From NCBI RefSeq assembly GCF_019704135.1, contig NZ_AP024355.1, forward strand, positions 1,544,001 to 1,608,000: a stretch of 64,000 nt of DNA. Direction: 5' to 3'. This document shows positions 35,142-44,944 of the stretch, piece after piece (positions within the stretch are counted from its first letter, which is position 1; each line of letters begins with the position of its first letter). The stretch is from Desulfuromonas versatilis. GTDB lineage: Bacteria > Desulfobacterota > Desulfuromonadia > Desulfuromonadales > NIT-T3. The translations under genes were made by a program, and so were the position numbers. The notes beneath the pieces are model-generated. The model was not told the origin of the DNA. It saw only the letters and a program-made list of their open reading frames with translations, and ran no database searches.

Positions 35142-38100
35142 TCAATCCCCTTCCTTCGGGTTCAGCGGCGCCTTCATGTGCTTGGGCGTCACCATCCAGA
35201 AGTAGGCCAGCTCCTCGCGGTAGTTGTCGAGGATGTGTCGCGCCTTGGGGCTGCGGGTGCGGGTGTGGTAGCTGGTGAGGATCTGCTTCAGGTAGAGCTT
35301 GCCTTCGTTGTCGTCGTCGACGTCGATGCGCCGCGCCTCGACCAGTTCGCCGTTGAGCTTGTCGATGAAGTTCTTGTTGCGGTCGTAGACGAAGGCCGCG
35401 CCGCCGGTCATGCCGGCGCCGAAGTTGATGCCGGTTTCGCCGAGGATGACCACGGTGCCGCCGGTCATGTATTCGCAGGCGTGGTCGCCGGTCCCCTCGA
35501 CTACCGCCAGGGCCCCGGAGTTGCGCACCGCGAAGCGCTCGCCGGCGGTGCCGGCGACGAACAGCTTGCCGCCGGTGGCGCCGTAGAGGCAGGTGTTGCC
35601 TACCGCGGCGACGCCGTCGTAGTAGTTGCGCGGGCTGACGATGATGCGCCCGTCGTGCATCCCCTTGCCGACGTAGTCGTTGGCCACCCCGTCAAGCTGG
35701 ATGCTGACTCCGCCGACCAGAAAGGCCCCGAGGGACTGGCCGGCAACCCCCTTGAGCTTGATGGTGATGGCGTCCTTGGGCAGGCCCTCGTCGCCGTAGT
35801 ACTTGGCGACCTCGCCGCTGACCAGCGCGCCCACCGAGCGGTTGATGTTCTGGATCTCCCGCTCGACGACGATCTCCTCCTTGGGGGATTTGATGACCGG
35901 GTAGACCTCCTGGAGAATCCCCTTTTCGAACTCGTTGCTGTCGAAGGGGTCGTTGCGCCTGCCGTAGAGGTCGGGGCCGTCCACCTGGCGCAGCACCGAA
36001 GAGAAATCGAAGGACGCCGCCTTGGGCGAGTCGAGGACCCCCAGCAGATCGACCCGGCCGATCACCTCCTCGAGGGAGCGGAAGCCGAGCTCGGCGAGGA
36101 TCTCGCGCACGTCCTCGGCGACGTTGCGCAGGTAGGCGACAACCTTCTCCACCGTCCCCACATAGTGGGCGCGCAGGTTCTGGTCCTGGGTGGCGACGCC
36201 GACGGTGCAGCGGTTGAGGTGGCAGACCCGCAGCAGCTTGCAGCCGAGCATGACCAGCAGCGGGGTGCCGAAGCCGTAGAACTCGGCGCCGAGGATGGCC
36301 GCCTTGACCACGTCGCGGCCGATCTTGAGCCCGCCGTCGGTCTGCAGCTGCACCAGGTCGCGCAGCGCGTTCCCCTTGAGGCTCTGGTGGGCTTCGGCGA
36401 GCCCCAGCTCCCAGGGGTTGCCGGCGAACTTGATGGAGGTCTGCGGCGCCGCCCCGGTGCCGCCGTCGGAGCCGGAGATGATGATGCGGTCGGCGTAGCA
36501 CTTGGCGACCCCGGCGGCGATGGTGCCGACCCCTTCGGTGGAGACCAGCTTGACGCTGACCCGGGCGTCGGGGTTGACCTGCTTGAGGTCGAAGATCAGC
36601 TGGGCCAGGTCCTCGATGGAGTAGATGTCGTGGTGCGGCGGCGGCGAGATCAGGGTGACGCCGGGCACGGTGAAACGCAGCGAGGCGATCAGCGGCGAGA
36701 CCTTCTCGCCGGGCAGTTGCCCGCCTTCGCCGGGCTTGGCCCCCTGGGCGACCTTGATCTGGATCTCCTCGGCGCTGCGCAGGTAGCCGGGGGTGACGCC
36801 GAAGCGCCCCGAGGCGATCTGCTTGATCTTGCTGTTGTGGATGGTCTTGAGCCGAGCCGGCGCCTCGCCCCCCTCGCCGCTGTTGGAGCAGCCGCCGAGG
36901 ATGTGCATCGCTTCGGCCAGGGCGTGGTGCGCTTCAGGGGAGATGGAGCCCAGGGACATGGCCGCCGAGTCGAAGCGCCGGGTGATCGAGGCCACCGGCT
37001 CGACCTCATCGAGGGGGATGGCGCAGCTGGGGCTGGCGAAATCGAGGAAATCGCGTACGAAGCGCTGGCCGCGCCCTTCGATCAGGCCGCGGAACTTCAG
37101 GTAGTCCTCGCGGGTGCGGGTCTCGGCGAACTTGTGCATGGCCAATATCACGTTGGCGTGGAAGTCGTGGTACTCGCCGCCGGGGTTGTTGCGGTTGAGG
37201 CTGCCGACCTCCAGGGGGTAGACCGGCATCATGTAGCTTTTTTTGTAGACCTTGCGGTGCACCGCCGCGATGCGCTCCTCGATCTCGGCGAAGCCCAGCC
37301 CGGGCAGCAGCGCCGGCGAGGCGGGGAAGCAGGTCTGCACCAGCTCGCGGGAGAGGCCGATGATGTCGAACAGGGCGGCGTTGCGGTAGCTGGAGACGGT
37401 GCTGATCCCCATCTTCGACATGACCTTGAGGATCCCCTTGGTCAGCGCCTCGAAGATGTTCTTCAGGCCGGTGCGGATGTCGCGGTGGGTGCCCCCCTTG
37501 CGCTCCAGGGCCTGCAGGCCGCTGGCGTAGAGCAGCCAGGGGTAGATGGCCACCGCCCCGTAGCCGAGCAGCACGCAGGCGCCGTGGGCGTCGACGACCT
37601 CGCCGGTGACCGCCACCATGGAGATCAGGTGGCGCAGCTTCTCCTTGAGCAGGCGCTGGTTGAGGTAGCCCACCGCCATGGCCATGGGGATCAGCCTGGT
37701 GTTGGCGCCAAGCGCCCGGTCGTCGAGGATGAGCATCCGCACCCCATCCTCGCGCACCGCGGCGACCACCTGGTCGCCGAGCCGCTCGAGGCTGGCCTTG
37801 AGGTCGCTGGCGAAGCCGGTGGAAAAGCTGCGGTGCTTGTAGCAGGCCTCGTAGCGCGGGCGGTTGGGGTCGCCGAAGGAGAGCAGCGCCTCGAAGATCT
37901 CATGGGAGAGGATCGGCGAGATGTTCTTCAGACGGCAGGCCCGCTCCGGGGTTTCGATCAGCGGGTTGCCCAGCTCGCCGAAACCGATGGTGGTCGACAT
38001 GACCACCTTTTCCCGGTAGGGGTCGATGGGCGGGTTGGTGACCTGGGCGAACTTCTGGCGGAAAAAGTCGCTGAAGCAGCGCTGCACCTCGGAGAAGGCG

Positions 38101-39563
38101 GCCTGGGGGGTGTCATCGCCCATGGAACTGGTCGGTTCCTTGCCGTCGCGCAGCATCGGCTTGATCACCTGCTCCACGGTTTCGTTGGTGATGTTGTGGT
38201 AGCGCTGGCGCCGCGGCAGGTCGTCGTAGCGGTAGTCGGGGTATTCCTCGAACTGGCGCTCGATGAACTCGGGCAGGTAGAAGGTGCGCCCGGTCAGCCA
38301 CTCGTTGTAGGGCTGGGCGTTCATCAGGTAGCGGTCGATGTCCTGGGTGTAGAAGATCTTGCCGTGCTCCAGGTCGGCGGCGATCATCTGCCCGCTCTGT
38401 AGCCGGCCGCGCTCGCGGATCTTCTCCGGCGGAGTGCCGAGCACGCCGTATTCGCTGGTGATCAGCAGCACGTCGTCGGTGGTGATGACGTACTTGGCCG
38501 GGCGCAGGCCGTTGCGGTCGAGCACGCAGCCGATGTAGCGTCCGTCGGTGAGGCTGACCGCGGCCGGGCCGTCCCAGGGTTCGAAGGCGGCCGAGGTGTA
38601 CTCGTAGAAGGAGCGCAGCTTGGCCGGCATGTGGGCCACGTTGTGGCGCGGCGGCGGGATCAGCCCGCGGATCGCCTTGAAGAAGTCGACGCCGTTGGCC
38701 AGCATGAACTCGAGCATGTTGTCAAGGCTGCCGCTGTCGCTGGTCCCCTCCTCGAGCAGGGGGAGGATCCGCTGCATCTCCTCCCGCGAGAAGACCGGGC
38801 TGTCGGCTTCGGCGAACTTGGCCAGGGCGCTGAAGCGGTTGCCGCGGATGGAGTTGATCTCGCCGTTGTGGGCCAGGGTGCGAAACGGCTGGGCCAGCCG
38901 CCAGCGCGGCAGGGTGTTGGTGGAGAAGCGCTGGTGGAACAGGGCGAAGCTGACCTCGAAGTCATCCCGCTGCAGGTCGGGGAAGAGCTGGCGGATGTAG
39001 GTGGGCATCACCAGCCCCTTGTAGCTGATCACCTTGCGCGAGAAGGTGGGGATGTAGAAATCCCGGTCCTCGCCCAGCCGGTGCTCGGCCTCCTTGCGGG
39101 TCAGGTAGAGCAGGGCGTCGAAGCGCCGGGTGGCGATCAACTCGGCCGGTACCACGAAGGCTTGGACGATTTTCGGCAGCATCCCCAGCGCGTACTCGCC
39201 CAGCGCCTCGGTGTTCAGCGGCACCTCGCGCACCAGCAGCACCTGCAGATCGTTGCGCTCGCAGCATTCGCGGAACACCTCGGTCTGGCGCGGCTCGTCG
39301 GAGAGAAACAGGGTGGCCACGGCAAACTGCTCGGGCAGCGACACCCCCTGCTCGGCGGCCACGTTGCGCATGAAGCGCACCGGCATCGAGCAGAGCAGGC
39401 CGCTGCCGTCGCCGGTCTTGCCGTCGGCGGCGATGGCGCCGCGGTGGATCATCCGGCTCAGGGCGCGGATGGAATCTTCGAGCAGTTGGTGAGAGGGTCG
39501 GTTCTTCAGGTTGGCGAGCAGGCCGAAACCGCAATTGTCCTTGAATTGATCAGAAAAATCCAT
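35142..39563 (-). CDS. gltB: Glutamate synthase large subunit
   Basis: The 1473-residue protein starts MDFSDQFKDNCGFGLL, where Cys11 is the presumed nucleophile of the class II glutaminase domain after removal of a 10-residue leader. Later it has the FMN/[3Fe-4S] synthase domain, with the cluster LGCKLLRVCHLNRCTVG and GSDGGTGAAPQTSIKFAG, and the C-terminal beta-helix GXXGXXX repeats (GATGGKLFVAGTAGERFAVR). It makes two glutamate from glutamine and 2-oxoglutarate. Full length for the family. The upstream in-frame ATG at 39611 is not needed and gives no family sequence. Confidence 0.95.
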   Translation of the reverse strand: MDFSDQFKDNCGFGLLANLKNRPSHQLLEDSIRALSRMIHRGAIAADGKTGDGSGLLCSMPVRFMRNVAAEQGVSLPEQFAVATLFLSDEPRQTEVFRECCERNDLQVLLVREVPLNTEALGEYALGMLPKIVQAFVVPAELIATRRFDALLYLTRKEAEHRLGEDRDFYIPTFSRKVISYKGLVMPTYIRQLFPDLQRDDFEVSFALFHQRFSTNTLPRWRLAQPFRTLAHNGEINSIRGNRFSALAKFAEADSPVFSREEMQRILPLLEEGTSDSGSLDNMLEFMLANGVDFFKAIRGLIPPPRHNVAHMPAKLRSFYEYTSAAFEPWDGPAAVSLTDGRYIGCVLDRNGLRPAKYVITTDDVLLITSEYGVLGTPPEKIRERGRLQSGQMIAADLEHGKIFYTQDIDRYLMNAQPYNEWLTGRTFYLPEFIERQFEEYPDYRYDDLPRRQRYHNITNETVEQVIKPMLRDGKEPTSSMGDDTPQAAFSEVQRCFSDFFRQKFAQVTNPPIDPYREKVVMSTTIGFGELGNPLIETPERACRLKNISPILSHEIFEALLSFGDPNRPRYEACYKHRSFSTGFASDLKASLERLGDQVVAAVREDGVRMLILDDRALGANTRLIPMAMAVGYLNQRLLKEKLRHLISMVAVTGEVVDAHGACVLLGYGAVAIYPWLLYASGLQALERKGGTHRDIRTGLKNIFEALTKGILKVMSKMGISTVSSYRNAALFDIIGLSRELVQTCFPASPALLPGLGFAEIEERIAAVHRKVYKKSYMMPVYPLEVGSLNRNNPGGEYHDFHANVILAMHKFAETRTREDYLKFRGLIEGRGQRFVRDFLDFASPSCAIPLDEVEPVASITRRFDSAAMSLGSISPEAHHALAEAMHILGGCSNSGEGGEAPARLKTIHNSKIKQIASGRFGVTPGYLRSAEEIQIKVAQGAKPGEGGQLPGEKVSPLIASLRFTVPGVTLISPPPHHDIYSIEDLAQLIFDLKQVNPDARVSVKLVSTEGVGTIAAGVAKCYADRIIISGSDGGTGAAPQTSIKFAGNPWELGLAEAHQSLKGNALRDLVQLQTDGGLKIGRDVVKAAILGAEFYGFGTPLLVMLGCKLLRVCHLNRCTVGVATQDQNLRAHYVGTVEKVVAYLRNVAEDVREILAELGFRSLEEVIGRVDLLGVLDSPKAASFDFSSVLRQVDGPDLYGRRNDPFDSNEFEKGILQEVYPVIKSPKEEIVVEREIQNINRSVGALVSGEVAKYYGDEGLPKDAITIKLKGVAGQSLGAFLVGGVSIQLDGVANDYVGKGMHDGRIIVSPRNYYDGVAAVGNTCLYGATGGKLFVAGTAGERFAVRNSGALAVVEGTGDHACEYMTGGTVVILGETGINFGAGMTGGAAFVYDRNKNFIDKLNGELVEARRIDVDDDNEGKLYLKQILTSYHTRTRSPKARHILDNYREELAYFWMVTPKHMKAPLNPKEGD

Positions 39564-39823
39564 TAGTGCATTCCTTGACGGGGATGGAGGCAAATCGCTA
39601 AATACTAACATTGCCGAAAGGCCCTGACAATCGGATATGCCGGTTTTCCCTCGCCGTCGATTCTGCTTGTCAAACCATGGATGATTGGTTAGGAAGTTGC
39701 ATGCATATAGAGGCAGGCCTTGCGGGTGTCAACCCGCTGACCGGGGCACCTGCAGGGGGACCGGGACCGTCTGCTCTGGATAGCCGATACAGGAGACGCT
39801 GGCAGGAAAGCCTTGACCCTTTC

Positions 39824-40327
39824 ATGGAAAGCGGGGATTGGATGGACAGTTCAACAGCTGCGAATGGCCCCGCACTTTACAACAGTCGTATTATCGACAC
39901 CTACCTGAAACTCCTGGCCCGGAAGTATCCCCGGGTCGAAGTCCCCGCACTATTGAACTATGCGGGGATGGAGCCCTACGAAGTGGCCGACCAGGGCCAT
40001 TGGTTCACCCAGGAGCAGGTCGATCGGTTCCACGAAAAAATCGTCCAACTGACTGGCAACGAGCAGATTTCCCGCGAAGCCGGGCGGTACGCCGCCTCTG
40101 CCGAGTCCCTTGGGGCCATGCGGCAGTTCATCCTGGCGATGGCCACCCCCGGACAGGCCTTGATCCTGCTGGCGACCGGTGCCGGGCATATGACCCGGTC
40201 GACTAGTTACAAAGCCCGCCTGATCTCACCCAACAAAGCCGAAGTGCTGGCCATCCCGCACCCAGGAACGCTGAGAAGCCCTTTCAATGTGCCAATCGCA
40301 TGGGGTTCATCGAGGCCATATTCCTGA
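39824..40327 (+). pseudogene. V4R-like sensor segment, 5' part of a frameshifted GAF/HD-GYP gene
   Basis: The 5' frame encodes MDSSTAANGPALYNSRIIDTYLKLLARK (from ATG 39842; 39824 is the alternative upstream ATG), then VPALLNYAGMEPYEVADQG, FHEKIVQLTGN and GQALILLATGAGHM. Near 40262-40275 the conserved text jumps frame: AIPHPG in this frame is followed by EKPFQCANRMGFIEAI in the next, which runs into the GAF/HD-GYP gene. A single missing base would join them. As sequenced, the 5' part ends at 40327 and is probably not functional. Confidence 0.65.
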
Positions 40328-41832
40328 TGTTCCATACCCGGCTACCCAGAATCGAGCACGAGGAATGCCTGTTCAAGGGGGCCAGGTCATGCCGTTACGT
40401 TGTATCCTGGGAAAACTCGCCGCTTTACCTCTGCCGTATTTTCCGAAACCTGCTGGCCTTGCTGCTGCCAGTGGCCTGCCTGGTCGGATTGCTGTTCGAT
40501 CCGGCGCTGGTGCTGGCAAGGCTGCTGCCGACATCGGTTATTGCCTGGCTGGGCCTGTCGCTTATTTGCCTGGTGCGGGAGCGCAAGGAATTGCTGGAAG
40601 GCCGCGAGGCCCTCTTCCAATCCAGTGAGAGGGTCCTGGAGCAGATCAACAGCAACTACAATACGGCCCTGATGGCCAACGAAATTGGCCAGGCCATCAG
40701 CAGGCGAAAGGATTTGGACAACATTCTCGAGGGTGTGGTGCAGGTCCTGGAAAACCGCCTGGCATTCGACCGGGGGATGGTGCTGCTGGCCAACCAGGAC
40801 AAGTCCCGGTTGATACTGCGAAGCGGCTTCGGCTATCTGAAGCAGTACGTCCAGGCGCTGGACGGGGAAGTCTTTCGCCTCGACCCTCCGCAGGGCCAGG
40901 GCGTGTTTGCCTCCTCGTTCTGGGAGCAGAAACCGTACCTGGTCAACGATGTCGAGGAAATCAGGGATCAGCTTTCGTCGCGCAGCCTCAACCTGGTGAA
41001 GAAACTCGGGGTCAGATCCTTCATCTGCTGCCCCATCGTCTGCGAGGGGGAGTCCGTGGGGATCCTGGCGGTGGACAATCATCGCTCGAACCGCCCCCTC
41101 ATCCTGAGTGATCTGAGCCTGCTGATGGGGATCGCGCCGATCATCGGCATCAGCCTGCGCAACGCCTTTTATCAGGAGGAGAAGTCACGTCAGATGAGGT
41201 CGACCCTCACGGTGCTGGCGGCCAGCATCGACGCCCGGGACAACCTGACGGCGGGACACTCGATGCTGGTTACCGAATATGCCGTGGGGATCGCCAGGCA
41301 AATGGGGTTGGAAAGCGATTATTGCGAAATGATCCGGATTGCCGCCCTGCTGCATGACTACGGTAAATTGGCCGTGCCCGACTCGATTCTGAAAAAGCCC
41401 GGAAAACTTACCGCCGAGGAGTTTGAAATCGTCAAGACCCATGCGGAAAAAACCCGGGAAATTCTCGACAAGATTGACTTCGAAGGGGTCAATCAACGGG
41501 TCCCGGAGATCGCCGGGGCCCACCACGAAAAACTGGACGGCAGCGGCTACCCCCAGGGCCTCAAGGGGGAGGACATCCCCCTTGGCGCTCGGATCATCGC
41601 GGTGGCCGATTTCTTCGAGGCGATAACCGCCAGACGCCATTACCGGGATCCCATGCCCTTGGATGAAGCCCTGGCCCTGTTGCGGGCCGAAACCGGGAGC
41701 CATTTCGACCCCAAGGTGGTCGAGGCCTTTTTACGGCATCTGGAGACCGCCTATCAAATCGATGTCCGCCCCCGCGGCGCGACTCGGGCCGAAGCGGTGG
41801 AGTTTCAGGAGGGAAGTGCCGCGCCTCTCTGA
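40300..41832 (+). CDS. Membrane GAF/HD-GYP domain phosphodiesterase (3' part of frameshifted gene)
   Basis: The 510-residue frame from ATG 40300 encodes the end of a V4R-like domain (HEECLFKGARSCRYVVSWE), two membrane segments near residues 45-85, a GAF domain (LENRLAFDRGMVLLANQDK to GESVGILAVDNHR) and a complete HD-GYP domain: LLHDYGKLAVPDSIL and HHEKLDGSGYPQGLKGEDIP. HD-GYP enzymes hydrolyse cyclic di-GMP and some hydrolyse 3',3'-cGAMP. As the upstream V4R-like segment (39824-40327) is out of frame, the protein may start here without its sensor or be inactive. The link to the GEMM-I riboswitches in this window is only thematic. Confidence 0.82.
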   Translation: MGFIEAIFLMFHTRLPRIEHEECLFKGARSCRYVVSWENSPLYLCRIFRNLLALLLPVACLVGLLFDPALVLARLLPTSVIAWLGLSLICLVRERKELLEGREALFQSSERVLEQINSNYNTALMANEIGQAISRRKDLDNILEGVVQVLENRLAFDRGMVLLANQDKSRLILRSGFGYLKQYVQALDGEVFRLDPPQGQGVFASSFWEQKPYLVNDVEEIRDQLSSRSLNLVKKLGVRSFICCPIVCEGESVGILAVDNHRSNRPLILSDLSLLMGIAPIIGISLRNAFYQEEKSRQMRSTLTVLAASIDARDNLTAGHSMLVTEYAVGIARQMGLESDYCEMIRIAALLHDYGKLAVPDSILKKPGKLTAEEFEIVKTHAEKTREILDKIDFEGVNQRVPEIAGAHHEKLDGSGYPQGLKGEDIPLGARIIAVADFFEAITARRHYRDPMPLDEALALLRAETGSHFDPKVVEAFLRHLETAYQIDVRPRGATRAEAVEFQEGSAAPL

Positions 41833-41871
41833 CGTCGCAGCGGTGGTGGTCCAGTCAAAACGGCCAATGGG

Positions 41872-42561
41872 TTAACCGCCGAGCCAGTCCGCTGTACGCT
41901 GCAGGATCTCGGCGAAAACCTCGCGCGGCGAGCGTCCCTGGGCCTTGGGGACCTTGAAGGAGTGGTCGCCCCCATCGATGATCTCCAGCCGCGGCCGTTT
42001 GGGCATTTTCTTCACCACCCCCTCGAGCTTCTCCAGCTTGCACATCGAATCCCGCGTCCCCTGGATGAACAGTGTTGGCGTTTTGATCCGGTAGAGGTGG
42101 GCGTCGCGCAGTTGGTCGGGCTTGCCGGCGGGGTGCAGCGGGTAACCGAAGAGGATCAGCCGGTCGGCGGGCAGCAGGCCGTCGGCGACCAGTTGCGAGC
42201 CGATCCGCCCGCCCATCGATTTGCCCGAGACCACGATCTCCCCGGCGCCGAGTTTGTCGTGGTCGCGGATGAATTCAAAGGCCGCACGCCAGGCGGCGGC
42301 CAGCCGACCCGGGTTGTCCGGGGTCTTTTTCCCCTGTTCGCAATAGAGAAAGTTGAAGCGCAGCGCGGCGAAGCCCGCCGCGGCGAGCCCCTCGGCCATG
42401 GCGACGATGAACTCGTGGTTCATGTCGCCGCCGGCACCGTGGGCGATGATGACGGTCGGGCGCAGCCTGGCGCCGCGCCCGGCTGCCGCCGGGCGGTGCA
42501 GTACGCCCGAAATGGACTCCCTGCCGGTAACGGGGATGCTGACCTGTTCCGCGGTTGCCAT
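41872..42561 (-). CDS. Alpha/beta hydrolase, dienelactone-hydrolase-like
   Basis: The 229-residue protein has PTVIIAHGAGGDMNHEF, the nucleophile elbow SGKSMGGR, TLFIQGTRDSMC carrying the acid, and GGDHSFK with the catalytic His, a complete alpha/beta hydrolase triad. Substrate not predictable. The family includes KANL3/Tex30-like and dienelactone-type proteins. ATG at 42561 follows a GGGAGA-type site. It is monocistronic, separate from the histidine kinase gene by about 80 bp with a palindrome. Confidence 0.8.
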   Translation of the reverse strand: MATAEQVSIPVTGRESISGVLHRPAAAGRGARLRPTVIIAHGAGGDMNHEFIVAMAEGLAAAGFAALRFNFLYCEQGKKTPDNPGRLAAAWRAAFEFIRDHDKLGAGEIVVSGKSMGGRIGSQLVADGLLPADRLILFGYPLHPAGKPDQLRDAHLYRIKTPTLFIQGTRDSMCKLEKLEGVVKKMPKRPRLEIIDGGDHSFKVPKAQGRSPREVFAEILQRTADWLGG

Positions 42562-42600
42562 GAAAATCTCCCTGGGATTTGATGGTTTCTGGATTTTTGC

Positions 42601-42632
42601 CCCCTCTCCCTCAGGGAGAGGGCCGGGGTGAG
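42601..42632. repeat. CCCTCTCCC-type palindrome
   Basis: CCCTCTCCCT-C-AGGGAGAGGG is a perfect palindrome between two genes. Similar elements occur at 34997, 46256 and 58805. Confidence 0.75.
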
Positions 42633-42639
42633 GGTGGGG

Positions 42640-43989
42640 CTATCCCGCCGCCAACGGCAGCCGAATCTCGATCCGCAGCCCACCGCCGGGGACATTGGCG
42701 GCGCGAACGCTGCCGCCGTGCAGGCGCACCGCCCGCTCGGTGATGGCCAGACCGATGCCGGTACCGCCGCTTTGCCGGTCGCGGGCGTCCTCGGCGCGAT
42801 AGAAGGGGTGAAAGAGCTTCTCCAGGGCCGCCTCGGCGACCCCGGGCCCCTGGTCGCGGACCTCGACCAGGGCCGAGCCGTCGCGGCCGGCCACGGTGAT
42901 TTCCACCGTGGTGCCCTCGGCGGTGTAGCGCACCGCGTTGCGCACCACGTTTTCGATGGCCCGGCGCAGCAGCTCCCGCGAGCCCTCGACCACCAGCGGC
43001 GCCGGGGCGCTCAGGCGGACGGCGCGGTTGCGGCTGCGGGCCTCGAAGTCGGCATCGGCGGCCACCTCGCCCGCCAGCTCGGCGAGATCCACCGGGTCGT
43101 GCGCCGGGCGCTCGGCGCCGCTTTCGAGCAGGGTCAGGGTCAGCAGTTGGCCGATCAGTTCGTTGAGCCTCTCGGCCTCGCGCTCGATGCGGTCGAGAGA
43201 GAGCGTGGCCGCCTCGCCCGCCTTCTGCCGGGCCAGGCCCAGAGCGACGTTGAGCCGCGCCAGCGGCGAGCGCAGTTCGTGGGAAATGTCGCGCAGCAGC
43301 CGCTGCTGCGAGCCGACCAGGTCGCCGATGCGCTCCGCCATCCGGTCGAAATCCCGGGCCAGCTCCGCGATTTCGTCGTTGCGGTGGATCTCCGGTCCCA
43401 CCCGGGTGGCCAGGTCGCCGGCGGCGAATTGCTGGGTGGCGCGGCGCAGCTTGCCGATGGGGGAGATCAGCGAGCGGGCCAGCAGGTAGGCGATCAGGCC
43501 GGTGACCACGAATGCCGTCACCAGGCGCGGCGTCAGCCGGTAGGGGTTGAGAAGCCGTTCGATGGGACCGGGCGGGGTCGCCTGGGTGAGGTAGACATAG
43601 CCGCCCGTGGCCGGCATGGCTACCCAGATGCCTCCCTTGCCGTACTTGACCTGGATCTCTTCGGTCTGTGCCGCCAGCAGCACCAGGTCCATCACCCGCG
43701 GGGGGACCCGCCCGCCGGCCAACGGTCCATCAACCCCCTTGAAGAGAAAGCTGCGCGAGCGCCCTCTGCGGTCCAACTCGAAGGTCTTTTCCTGCAGGGC
43801 GGAAACGCCGCCGGTTTCGTAGCTCTCGATGATCTCCTGACTCTGCCTGGCGAGCCGCTCCCGGTGGCGGGCGATGTCCGCCTTGCGCGGGTCGGTGGTC
43901 AGGGCGAGAACCACCCCGATGGCGCCGATCAGGGTCATCGCCAACCAGAACCAGAGGAAAATTTTGACGAACAGGCTGCTGGCCTTCAT
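42640..43989 (-). CDS. Sensor histidine kinase (CpxA-like)
   Basis: The 449-residue protein has an N-terminal membrane segment (LFVKIFLWFWLAMTLIGAIG), a periplasmic sensor region of about 130 residues, a second membrane segment, HAMP, the HisKA site DISHELRSPLARLNVALG and the ATPase N, G1 and G2 boxes (NAVRYTAEG, GPGVAEAALEKLFHPFYR, GGTGIGLAIT). It is the usual CpxA architecture for envelope stress, but the stimulus is not readable. Start overlaps the response regulator stop (ATGA), so both are co-expressed. Confidence 0.88.
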   Translation of the reverse strand: MKASSLFVKIFLWFWLAMTLIGAIGVVLALTTDPRKADIARHRERLARQSQEIIESYETGGVSALQEKTFELDRRGRSRSFLFKGVDGPLAGGRVPPRVMDLVLLAAQTEEIQVKYGKGGIWVAMPATGGYVYLTQATPPGPIERLLNPYRLTPRLVTAFVVTGLIAYLLARSLISPIGKLRRATQQFAAGDLATRVGPEIHRNDEIAELARDFDRMAERIGDLVGSQQRLLRDISHELRSPLARLNVALGLARQKAGEAATLSLDRIEREAERLNELIGQLLTLTLLESGAERPAHDPVDLAELAGEVAADADFEARSRNRAVRLSAPAPLVVEGSRELLRRAIENVVRNAVRYTAEGTTVEITVAGRDGSALVEVRDQGPGVAEAALEKLFHPFYRAEDARDRQSGGTGIGLAITERAVRLHGGSVRAANVPGGGLRIEIRLPLAAG

Positions 43990-44702
43990 GGGGATATCGC
44001 ACCCTCGGCGGACTGGGCGTACTGGTAACCGACCCCGCGCACGGTCTTGATTCGTTCGGTACCGGCCAGTTCGTGGCCGAGCTTTTTGCGCAGGCTGCTC
44101 ACGTGCACATCGATGCTGCGGTCATAGGGGGTCAGGCGACGGCCGAGAACCTTTTTTGAGAGGTCCTCGCGGGTCACTATGCGCCCGGCGTGTTCGAGCA
44201 GCTCGGCGAGCAGGGTGAACTCCACTGCGGTCAGCTCCACCGGGCGGCCGTTCTTTTTTACCGTGCGCGTCCCCTTGTCCACCACCAGGTCGCCTAGCTC
44301 GAGGGTTTCGTGGGTCGCCTCCGCCGCGGTGGCCGGGGTGGATTCCGCCCGGCGCTGGATGGCGCGGATGCGGGCCACCAACTCCCGGGGGTTGAAGGGC
44401 TTGGGCAGGTAGTCGTCGGCCCCCATCTCGAGGCCGACGATGCGGTCGACGTCGTCGCCGCGGGCGGTCAGCATGATCACCGCGACATTGGAGCGGCCGC
44501 GGATCTTGCGCAGCACCTCGAAGCCGTTCATCCCCGGCAGCATCACATCGAGCACCACCAGGTTGGGTTCATCCTCCAGCGCCCTGGCGGCCCCCGCCTC
44601 GCCGTCGTGGACCGCGCTCACCTCGAAACCCTCGGGGGTGAGGTAGTCGCTGAGCAGTTCGCACAGTTCGATGTCGTCGTCGATGACCAGAATGCGGTTC
44701 AT
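43986..44702 (-). CDS. OmpR/CpxR-type response regulator
   Basis: The 238-residue protein has a receiver domain with DDDIELCELL, the phospho-acceptor Asp in VVLDVMLPGMNGFEV (near residue 51) and the conserved Lys in YLPKPFNPREL, then a winged-helix DNA-binding domain (ELTAVEFTLLAELLEHAG, LTPYDRSIDVHVSSLRKKLG, IKTVRGVGYQ). Co-expressed with the downstream kinase. A GTAAA-N5-GTTAA site at 44779-44793 upstream resembles a CpxR box, compatible with autoregulation. Confidence 0.9.
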   Translation of the reverse strand: MNRILVIDDDIELCELLSDYLTPEGFEVSAVHDGEAGAARALEDEPNLVVLDVMLPGMNGFEVLRKIRGRSNVAVIMLTARGDDVDRIVGLEMGADDYLPKPFNPRELVARIRAIQRRAESTPATAAEATHETLELGDLVVDKGTRTVKKNGRPVELTAVEFTLLAELLEHAGRIVTREDLSKKVLGRRLTPYDRSIDVHVSSLRKKLGHELAGTERIKTVRGVGYQYAQSAEGAISP

Positions 44703-44778
44703 GAGCCGTCCGGATGATGAATTAAACGCTGAATGGGCTGCAGATGCTTCATTCTAGCCCAAAAAGAACGGTCGGGCT

Positions 44779-44793
44779 GTAAAGAATTGTTAA
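44779..44793. promoter_or_regulatory. Candidate CpxR box
   Basis: GTAAA-GAATT-GTTAA differs by one base from the GTAAA-N5-GTAA consensus of CpxR. It lies between the divergent response regulator and the DODA-type dioxygenase, 77 bp before the regulator start. Confidence 0.4.
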
Positions 44794-44944
44794 GACTTTG
44801 TTTTTCGAAAGAATACCGTTGCCGAGGCCGCGGTTCCTGGGCGGGTTTTTTCTTGGTCTGAAGTCCGGATTTGGAAGGGGCGGGGCGGTCAGGTAGAATA
44901 TTTTGTGTAACTTAGCTTCCACTCTCCCCGGAAAGGTTGTCGCG

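Noticed and set aside
35070-38402. Open frame of about 1110 codons on the plus strand opposite gltB
   Set aside because: It is antisense to a complete GltB with all catalytic motifs, and its composition (many Gly, Ala, Val, Asp, Gln runs) is what an antisense GC-rich strand gives.
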